Positions 57,101 through 64,000 of a DNA stretch of 64,000 nt are shown here, piece after piece. Made by a program: the position numbers and the translations under genes. Below the pieces are notes generated by a model. That model had not been told where the DNA came from. It was given only the letters and a program-made list of their open reading frames with translations, and made no database searches. Every line of letters starts with the position of its first letter. The stretch's first letter is position 1. The stretch lies in assembly GCF_042100115.1 (NCBI RefSeq), contig NC_091274.1:3381197-3445196 (forward strand), read 5' to 3'. The stretch comes from Alternaria dauci. Taxonomy: Eukaryota; Ascomycota; Dothideomycetes; Pleosporales; Pleosporaceae.

Positions 57101-57406
57101 TTAGAATAACACTCCGGCATCGATAAGTGCTGTAAAAGTATCATTAAGATAATTTATACCTACAGCCACGTCTTCGTCAGCCCTTCTTCACATGATTTCA
57201 GCAAGAGTATGACTCATCCTGCCTTGACTCACGTTTTTATGGAGCTCATCTTGAATCACTTGACGACTGAATCTCATCATAGAGTGTCTTAATCCTATAA
57301 CATCACTGACCCCATCTTCACTGAAGCCACCTTTCTGTGCTAGCCAGTGAGCGGGTGGTCTGGTGTGGCAAAAACGATAATGTGCATTACATAATGAAGC
57401 TAACAC
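57101..57406 (-). CDS. small hydrophilic ORF, unknown
   Basis: 101 residues, ATG 57406 to TAA 57101, one TGA as Trp (EIMWRRADED). Higher G+C than surroundings. MLASLCNAHYRFCHTRPPAH, LRHSMMRFSRQVIQDEL, GRMSHTLAEIM, NYLNDTFTALIDAGVLF. The last 60 residues follow the same charge and hydrophobic pattern as the ORF at 35551-35874. Function unknown. Could be a remnant of a foreign gene. Confidence 0.45.
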
Positions 57407-57695
57407 ATTAAATTTTTAATTTACCCATTTCATAACTATTATATAGCTATTATATAAGTAAAAATAGAGCTAGTCTATAGTACGATTAAGTAAAAATATA
57501 CCTACTCTATATTACTATTATTATAGCCTTTAACAAACAACTATATATAGGAATATGAGGTATAATCTGCCCTCTATAATTGTTTGCTATATTGTTTGAA
57601 ATAAATTTACCCCCCCCCCGGAGTAAAAAAAAAGAAAAAAAGAAAAAAAATACCGTTAAAAACTTTTTTGAAAATCACCACAAAACATTCCGCAT
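57407..57695 (-). other. spacer, no gene seen
   Basis: AT-rich with short direct repeats (agctattatataagtaaaaa) and a C run at about 57610. No gene or known element. Confidence 0.4.
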
Positions 57696-57770
57696 ACACT
57701 GTAAGGGTATACAAGTAAGATCTCTAGATCAAATAGAAGAAAAAGAAGTCCAAAGATAAAAAAAGAAATT
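57696..57770 (-). pseudogene. nad3: fragment of nad3 exon 2
   Basis: The minus strand reads [20 protein letters not shown], near identical to nad3 at about 21332-21405, with a few base changes. Both sides are unrelated DNA. Confidence 0.85.
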
Positions 57771-57799
57771 ACGTCCAAAAACACGAGAATCTCTTTTAT

Positions 57800-58005
57800 A
57801 ATATTTTGTGGGGCTTTAATCATAGGTAAATCATAGATAAATTTTCTCCCCCGATGAATCTTCTCCCCTTATTGCAGTAGAAATATAAATCTAACTTGCA
57901 ATTTTCCAGTAAATATAAACTTATCTACTGGGATATTTAGTACTGGTTTGCCGCATGTAATTTAAACAAAAGGGAACTGTTTTCATAACATGTTTATAGT
58001 AAACA
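57800..58005 (-). repeat. boundary repeat R9, after the cox3 3' copy
   Basis: Minus strand: catgttatgaaaacagttcc, aaatatcccagtagata, actggaaaattgcaagttag, attgca/tgcaat stem, ggggagaag, aaagcccc. The piece tcatcgggggagaa is repeated. Confidence 0.8.
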
Positions 58006-58016
58006 ACTACTAAACG

Positions 58017-58184
58017 TTAAGATTCTCAATGATATATCGACACAAATAAGAATAATCATACAACATCCACAAAATGTCCGTAAAGTATTCCGGCTTCTAA
58101 GCCTAAGTGATAATTATTTGTTAAATGATATGGTAGTACACGTCATAGACCAACAGCTAAAAATGCTGTACCTATCCCTTCTAA
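58017..58184 (-). pseudogene. cox3: second copy of cox3 3' end
   Basis: [20 protein letters not shown] ... EAGILYGHFVDVVWLFLF ... YHWES then TAA. Compared with true exon 4 it has Trp to Gly in ILYWHF and other changes. Preceded by a family A palindrome (58182-58225). Confidence 0.85.
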
Positions 58185-58265
58185 CTTTTTCTTTCATATA
58201 TTATAATATATGAAAGAAAAAGTAAGAGAAAAAAGTTCTAACCAAAAATATTCTTTAAAATTTAT

Positions 58266-58373
58266 ATTATAGTTTCTAATAAACTAGGTAATACTTTATA
58301 ACCCGAATAGTTTATTTAAAATTTCTATTATAGTTTCTAATAAACTAGGTAATACTTTATAACCCGAATAGTT
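58266..58373. repeat. tandem duplication of about 50-60 nt
   Basis: attatagtttctaataaact then aggtaatactttataacccg occurs twice, the second inside the 3' end of the acidic ORF (GYKVLPSLLETII). Confidence 0.85.
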
Positions 58374-58919
58374 ATAATTATCTTCTTTGTTTAAAGTATT
58401 ATCTGATTCATGCAAACTTGAATTAGATAGATCTCTTAGAGAATTAGTAGATGATTCATCATTAGCATAATTTTTAGCTTCAGATAATTCTTTTATTTTT
58501 TCATTCCTAGATTCTACAAGAGCTCTATTTAAATCTGGTAAATCGCTTACATTAGGAGTTTTCCCTTCAAAAAATTCTTTAACATGAGGATCCTTTCTTA
58601 GATCATTTAAGTGTGAATTTTTCTCTTTTTCAGAATCAGGAAGTTTTTCATCTAAAATCATAGCATCATTTGAATTTCTCATTAATTTTTCAATATGTTG
58701 TATTTCTTCTTCTAATTCAAAACTTTCCTCCTCCTCGTTGGCTCCATCATTCTTATCAGTACCACCTTTATCACCATCATCGTTGCTAGACCCTTCGGTT
58801 TTATATATTATATCCGAAGGAGTACTAGTAGAAGTATTGGCATAAATTATACAAGTATGTATCTTAAGATCCTCAATAGTATATGGACACAAATAGAAAC
58901 AGTCATACAACATCAACAA
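58296..58919 (-). CDS. acidic hydrophilic ORF overlapping the cox3 end
   Basis: 207 residues in a frame different from cox3. Its first about 19 codons overlap the cox3 stop region, so a real start may be later (none clear). Strongly charged: SSNDDGDKGGTDKNDGANEE, ELEEEIQHIEKLMRN, EKLPDSEKEKNSHLNDL, KIKELSEAKNYANDE, ending SLLETIIEILNKLFGL. Sits between the cox3 end and its duplicate, like the tail ORFs next to nad4 and nad5. Unknown function. Confidence 0.5.
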   Translation of the reverse strand: MLMLYDCFYLCPYTIEDLKIHTCIIYANTSTSTPSDIIYKTEGSSNDDGDKGGTDKNDGANEEEESFELEEEIQHIEKLMRNSNDAMILDEKLPDSEKEKNSHLNDLRKDPHVKEFFEGKTPNVSDLPDLNRALVESRNEKIKELSEAKNYANDESSTNSLRDLSNSSLHESDNTLNKEDNYNYSGYKVLPSLLETIIEILNKLFGL

Positions 58920-61900
58920 AATGTCAATACAGAATACCAGCTTCTAATCCTAAATGATGATTATTTGTTAAATGATATGCTAATACACGTCATAGACCAA
59001 CAGCTAAAAATGCTGTACCTATCATTACCGCGTCTATCTTTACTTCAGCATATCGAACAAGTTATACGTGTTTAACTTTTATAGTTATTACATATATATG
59101 TACTAACTCGCAAACCTTATAACTCCGATTTAGCTAGGACGTAAAGTTATTTCCTTATTTCTAAGGAAGACTGAATACACCTTAATTACAGAAGAGAAGA
59201 TAGAGTCGAAATATTTAAGATCTATCTCCTTCTATAACAACCGCCATCTACTCGATGCGCTTTTCCTTATTAAGAAATTAATAAAGGTTAGTTCCGCGAT
59301 AACCCATTTAAGTTTCCTTAATACAAATAAATTTTTACCTCACCCATTATGATTAATAATGGCACTTATTAGACTTTTCACTATATAAGCTGGTATTATT
59401 GTCTTTAGGGCTTCCCCGGAGTTTGGCGGTTTAGTATAAGCCTATAATTGAAAATTTACTTCTTAAAAAGTACAAGTACCAAAAGGGAGTTATTATACTT
59501 TCATATCCTTGTTGCCACATTTTTGCCTTTTTCATTCTGCTTTTTGATTTAATTAATTAAACAAAAAAAAACAAATAGGGCATGTAAGGAGTCCGTAATT
59601 CCACTCTCTGCTTACTGCAAAGGGTAAAAGAAAAGGTGTCAAACCCTTAAAATACTTACTATATCCCTTTATTCATCTTAGATTTTATTGGACAAACCAA
59701 GTCAAATCCTTCTTTGGTTAAATGATCCTTGGCTTTTATTATTTTGGCTACTTTACACCAAGCATCAAAATCTTTGGATTTTACACCTCTTATGTTGAAT
59801 TCACGGAAAAACGGCATAATTTTTTCATAATTGCCTGCAAAATTCATACATTCAAAATATACCGTAGTTCGGTTTGCAGAGGTTGAACGGTATGCACCGC
59901 AACCAAAAAAATCCACGAAACTACTAATTAGTGATGAATCCCTACTATGCTGAGATATACTAAATACTAATCTTAAGTAAAATTTAGAAGAAGATTTGTT
60001 TTCAGTTATCGCAAAACAACCATCTCCGGAAACAAAACCCGCCATTCACTGTCCAACTTTCATCCATTGGGTGCTACCTGGCTAACTTTTTTTTTTGTTC
60101 ATAATTATGAACAAAAAAAAGTAAGTAAGAGGAATTTCATAATTGACCGAAGACTTAGCTTTAGCAAGAATTTGCATACTTTCAACTAAAGGTCTTAATG
60201 TTGGCACAGTATCAGGGAAAGCAGCCTTTAGTTCATCGTTTAAACCCAGATTAATAGAAGCTTTAAGAGACAAAATTTTCTGTAACCCTTTCATTGTTAA
60301 ATGTTCCTTTGTATTAATAATATCTACAACGGATTTAAAGAGAAGAAAATCTGCAAGCTTTTGAGTAATTAGAGGATATTTAATAAAGTGAGGAATAATA
60401 ACAGTAGTTAACTCTTCTATAGAAGATACGTAGTACCCACAGTTATTTTTCCCCTCTGTTATTCTCCCTATACCCCCAAAATAAGCTTGAATTTCTTTTA
60501 AAAGCGGCAAATCTCGAGAATGAAGATGGATATAAAAGATATATTCTATATTTCAAGGCAGTTGAGTTATTTTAGATTTAGATTTTCTAACTCTAATAGA
60601 AAAACAACCTTCTGCGAACTTTTTTTTTAATATATCATGATATATTAAAAAAAAAGTTAGACAAATCCTGTAATAAACCAAGGATCTAATTGGAAATTTA
60701 GTGGACCTAATGGTAGTAAGTTTTTTTTGTCATTACGAGAAGTAAATGTAAAAAAAGATCTAGAACTATTATACTTTTTTACACTACTTTTCCTGTCCCA
60801 ATGGGAAGATGAATGTACAATAATTGTTATCGTAAGGGCTCCTTATCCCTTACCTTCCCTTTCTTTCAAAAGGGTTCAGACTATGTCATCAATCAATAAA
60901 TGATTGCAGGGTTTTCGTGGTAGGCTTATTGTAAATAAAGTACTCACCTACTAGTCGTTGAACCTTCATATATTCCTTTTAATTTTATTTAATATATGCT
61001 TGGCTGCATATTGTCCTACATAAACACATATGAATGGTGAACGAGGAGTTCCATGCAATTTACCCTGTTTTCTGTCAACTCTATTCAATAATGGTATCAA
61101 ATTTAATCGTGTAATTTTTATGGGGAATACCTGCTAATAAACAATTTTTAAGAATTTTACTAGGTATGTTAAGATTTAAGCTACAGTCTGATATACTAGT
61201 AAAATATTGTACCTTACCATTACTATCTTCTACTTTTATTTTAAAAAATTTCGACACTAATTTATCAGTACCTCTTAAAAATAAAATTCCCTCTTTTACT
61301 TCATAAAGACTTGGCAACGATAATAGATAATTTAACTTTTGCTCCATTAACGCTTTATTTTGATCATAGTTTGTAAGAAAATCAGGATTTAATCTAAAAT
61401 TATTCATATTAGATTTAATGAGATGAATTAATTCTTTACCTTCATCTAAAGTATGATACCCATAATAAGTAATTTTAACTATCATAGATCAATCTTCAAA
61501 GTCTAAAGATTTTTTAGTCAACATACCTTTAGAAAAAATAGGTATTATTCTGTTCATTAAAATATTTATATTATTTATTTCTAATATTACAGAACCAGCT
61601 GACTTTCTATCGGATGTATATAAATTACCATGTTTTAAGTTATTTAAAATACTTTTAAATAATTCTAATTCTTTTATATGATTTTCATATTTTATTTTTG
61701 GTTTTAGTTTATTTGAACTAAAAGTCGCATCTCCTTCTGTGAATCCTATTAATCAGTACTCATCTATAACCATATTTTCTCTAGCTTTAGAGTTTTGATT
61801 TATAAGTTTCATATCATGATAACATTGTAAGATATCTATTTTACCTTTAAAAGTTAAATGTTTTTTATCTATTAATAAATGAACTGCTTTTTTAAAATTC

Positions 61901-64000
61901 AAAAATTGAAAGAATTTAGAACTCTTTAACTCTACATTATTAAATATAGGTACTATAACATTTATTAATGATTTTTGATCATTTACAAAATAATTACATT
62001 TATCTCCTGATTTAGAAATACTTCCACAGTTTAATCTGTTTCTAATATATTCTAAAACATATAAATCATTTTTATGCAGAGTAATTTGGTAAGTTAAATT
62101 TAAACTATTATATTTATTACCTTGTAAACCTTTTAAACTAATATTAAAATTTCCTTCAGCGTCCGTAAATCCTACTAATCAATCAATAAAATTCTTATCT
62201 AAATGAATTAATTTTTTATTTGATTCTAAAGTAACAACTGAATTGTTTTTTACACTAAATTGATTACCCAATGACGTAAAAGAATTGGTAGGGACTGCTG
62301 TAATGAATCCGTGGACAAATTTGTTATCATAAGAGCTCTTTATCTCTTATATCCATTCTTTATCAGAATGGTTCAGACTATGTCTTCATTTATAAAGTAT
62401 TTTTTTTTTTATAAATGTGGGGTGTTCGTGGTAGAATTATTGTAAATAAAGTACTCATCTACTAGTCGTTGAGGCTTCATGTATCCCTCAAAATAAAGAT
62501 TATTGCTTGTGTAACTTTTTTTTAAAAATTTATTAAATACATGCTTCGCCGCACATTGTCCATATTATCTTATTGGCAGCGCCTTATAATAATGATGGAG
62601 TTTCATGCTATTTACCCCATTTTCTATTTTAATTAATAAATTTATGAAAATTTATCTATTTCTATTCATATTTCTTTTTATTTTTAAAATTTCTTTTAAT
62701 GTAGCACTATGTTCATCGTACTTGTTAATTTCTCCTACGATATTAACTACTTTTTTGAAATCATAGAAATCTAGTAATTTATTTCCTCTTAAAGAGAATT
62801 TTTCAAAAAAAGGTATTATTTTATTAGTAATATCATATAATTTATATACTACATAACTAGATTGACGAGGTCTAGTTTTCACAGTTTCTACTAAACCACA
62901 ATTTAAATAAATTACCAAATTTTCTAGTAAATCTATATCACGTATATGTTGTGCTATATAAAAATACGGACTTACTCTATAACCTGAATGGGTCTTGGAT
63001 GTTTTTACATAAAAACAACCTTCACCGTCAACAAACCCCGCTACTCAAAATGGATTAAAATCTTTGGTAGATAATATTAGGTTTCTTGCCGCAGGTATAA
63101 TATCGGGAAACATATATAATAATGACTTTGATAAACCTTTACTTATAGAGGCTTTGTAAGATAATATTTTGTTTAAACCTTTTTCAGTTTTATGTTGACC
63201 ATTGTAAAGTATATCTACTACTGAAGAAAACATACGGAAATCTTCTCTCTTTTGTGTTAATAGATTATATTTGTTAAAATGAGGTATTATTACATCTTTT
63301 AGTGCTTTAATGGATTGAACCGAATATATTACGCTAGGATTACCATTTTTAACTCTTTTTATGATAGTACCTACTGTGAAAAAAGCATTTATTTGTTTAA
63401 GTAAATCAAAATCTTTTTCATGTAGTTCTATAGCAAAAATTGGTGCTATACGTAAAGATTTAAACCTTTTTTCATCTTTAGCTATTCTAACAGAAAAGCT
63501 AGATTCAGCATCACAAAATCCTGTTATTCAATTAGGATTTAAATTACTCGTAGAATTTATGGGGTTAGAGCTCTTATCTTGAGCTTTAACCGTTGAATAG
63601 TTAGATATTTTAATTTTCATATATATGTTTTTTAAAATAGGGGCTAGAATTAACCCAGTTCCAAAGTAAAAACATGATCCAAAAGCTCCATCTGAAATAG
63701 TGAATGATGATACTGAATATTCAACACCTTGTAGTGCTGTAAATATAGTTGCTAATATGATAGTATATAATAGACCATATAAAGCTTTACTTCTTTTTCC
63801 GTTAATTAAAAAATGATGTGCATATGTAACAGTAAACCCTGAAGCCAATAAAAGCACTGTATTTATTAATGGTAGTTCAAAAGGATCAATAGCTTCTATT
63901 CCCATAGGAGGTCACATAGCACCTAACTCTACTGCAGGTGATAGAGCACTATGGAAGAATGTTCAGAATATAGCTAAGAAAAATAAAGCTTCAGATACTA
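58864..64000 (-). CDS. cox3: cytochrome c oxidase subunit 3, 3' part, 4 exons
   Basis: Complex IV core subunit. Exons (minus): 64000-63653 (5' end beyond the window), 62315-62307 (9 nt), 60817-60813 (5 nt), 59028-58864. They join to VSEALFFLAIFWTFFHSALS ... WPPMGIEAIDPFELPLINT ... TVTYAHHFLINGKR ... [34 protein letters not shown] ... GILYWHFVDVVWLFLFVSIY, ending YWGS. The tiny exons are needed: only tccacggat plus tacat keeps frame and gives FHGLH. Start lies past 64000. Confidence 0.9.
60082..60124. repeat. palindromic element, family A
   Basis: taacttttttttttgttcata and its complement tatgaacaaaaaaaagta; interrupts the linker between the two LAGLIDADG halves. Confidence 0.75.
60617..60660. 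repeat. 41-nt palindrome in LAGLIDADG motif, copy 4
   Basis: Minus strand: after GFV, ctaac, T run, aatatatcatgatatatt, A run, gttc, then AEGCF. Same position and length as copies at 7230, 23409 and 43090. Confidence 0.8.
60818..62306 (-). mobile_element. group I intron (F3) in cox3
   Basis: Between the 9-nt and the 5-nt exon. F3 core at about 61075-60850 on the minus strand (gttcaacgactagtaggtg, gacatagtctgaac). Ends G (C at 60818). Confidence 0.78.
61081..62306 (-). CDS. LAGLIDADG homing endonuclease, exon-fused
   Basis: In frame from the 9-nt exon, ending TAA/TAG at 61081; TGA read as Trp (FIDWLVGF, DEYWLIGF region, FEDWSMIV). Motifs [13 protein letters not shown] and LIGFTEGDATFSS; the second has A for the last G. 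A C-terminal extra (EDSNGKVQYFTSISDCSLN) is NUMOD1-like. No inserts, about 408 residues. Confidence 0.8.
62316..63652 (-). mobile_element. group I intron (F3) in cox3
   Basis: Splits GTG-F-HG. The F3 core at 62640-62330 (minus) has aacgactagtagatgagta and agacatagtctgaac. Ends G (C at 62316). Confidence 0.8.
62652..63652 (-). CDS. LAGLIDADG homing endonuclease, exon-fused
   Basis: Frame continuous from cox3 exon 1 to TAA at 62652. Motifs ITGFCDAESSFSV (S in place of the last G) and VAGFVDGEGCFYV, with TGA as Trp before each. Family phrases IPHFNKYNLLTQKREDF, YIAQHIRDIDLLENLV, NKIIPFFEKFSLRG. No inserts, about 333 residues. Likely active. Confidence 0.84.

Larger units (their letters stand above)
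59029..60812 (-). mobile_element. group I intron (F2) in cox3
   Basis: Between the 5-nt exon and VMIGTAF. F2 core on the minus strand near 59430-59100: aactccggggaagccctaaag, gcgcatcgagtagatggcgg, aaggtgtattc. A palindromic A/T stretch (taattaattaa) lies at 59539-59575. Confidence 0.8.
59659..60812 (-). pseudogene. LAGLIDADG endonuclease with two palindromes
   Basis: Exon-fused start (SSSHWDRKSS) to the first motif FITGFV-[41-nt insert at 60617-60660]-AEGCFSI. The frame then runs to EIPLTY, where a second palindrome (60082-60124) adds a stop. The last part has motif two, MAGFVSGDGCFAI, and ends MNKGI at 59659. Coding segments are otherwise open. Confidence 0.8.

Noticed and set aside
16940..58005. 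Boundary repeats as a CRISPR array, group II intron domain V, VS or hammerhead ribozyme
   Set aside because: Copies are dispersed, not evenly spaced, and I see none of the conserved core motifs of those RNAs.

Overview
This window is a stretch of a large, intron-choked fungal mitochondrial genome, most likely from a basidiomycete. The evidence is: TGA read as tryptophan throughout the respiratory genes, AT-rich sequence, nad2-nad3 adjacency, the one-base nad4L/nad5 overlap (TAATG), a free-standing rps3, genes on both strands, and fungal-type cob, nad4L and nad5 protein sequences. All exon borders below were read by eye. They were fixed by reading frame, by protein continuity, and by the group I rule that the upstream exon ends in T and the intron ends in G. 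No alignment or search was run.

Layout, plus strand: cox1 (5' end lies before the window; 8 introns seen) runs in frame into cox2 (3 introns). Then come trnN, a second tRNA-like sequence, nad2 (no intron), nad3 (1 intron), a broken copy of the nad4 3' end, nad4 (1 intron, unusual C-terminal extension), an unexplained RNA-like stretch with a small membrane ORF, nad4L (1 intron), nad5 (2 introns), a second copy of the nad5 3' end, and nad1 (3 introns). Minus strand, read from the right: cox3 (5' end lies beyond 64000; 3 introns), a copy of the cox3 3' end, fragments of nad3 and of the cob 5' end, cob (4 introns) and rps3. I see no rnl, rns, atp6, atp8, atp9 or nad6, and only one convincing tRNA gene, so the whole molecule is well over 64 kb.

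About 26 group I introns fill most of the window. They fall into four families by core motif: F1 (aatcagcaggaaac / agactacacg / gatatagtcc), F2 (aattccgggga / gagcaacgagtagac), F3 (attgacgggaa / catcgactaaacgg), F4 (gaccgtcgg / ctacagactggttc / gtacagtcgg). Most carry a LAGLIDADG or GIY-YIG homing endonuclease gene, often continuous with the upstream exon. Dense introns leave very small exons: 8 nt in cob, 9 and 5 nt in cox3, and 18 to 22 nt in cox1.

Three further layers of mobile or repeated DNA sit on top. (1) Short perfect palindromes of at least three families are scattered through intergenic DNA and intron ORFs. A 41-nt form sits at the same codon of the LAGLIDADG motif in four different endonuclease genes. 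(2) A structured repeat of about 200-250 nt recurs at nearly every gene boundary, often next to duplicated gene ends and small hydrophilic ORFs. (3) A roughly 1.5 kb segment with nuclear-like composition, carrying a standard-code GNAT acetyltransferase gene, lies inside a cob intron.
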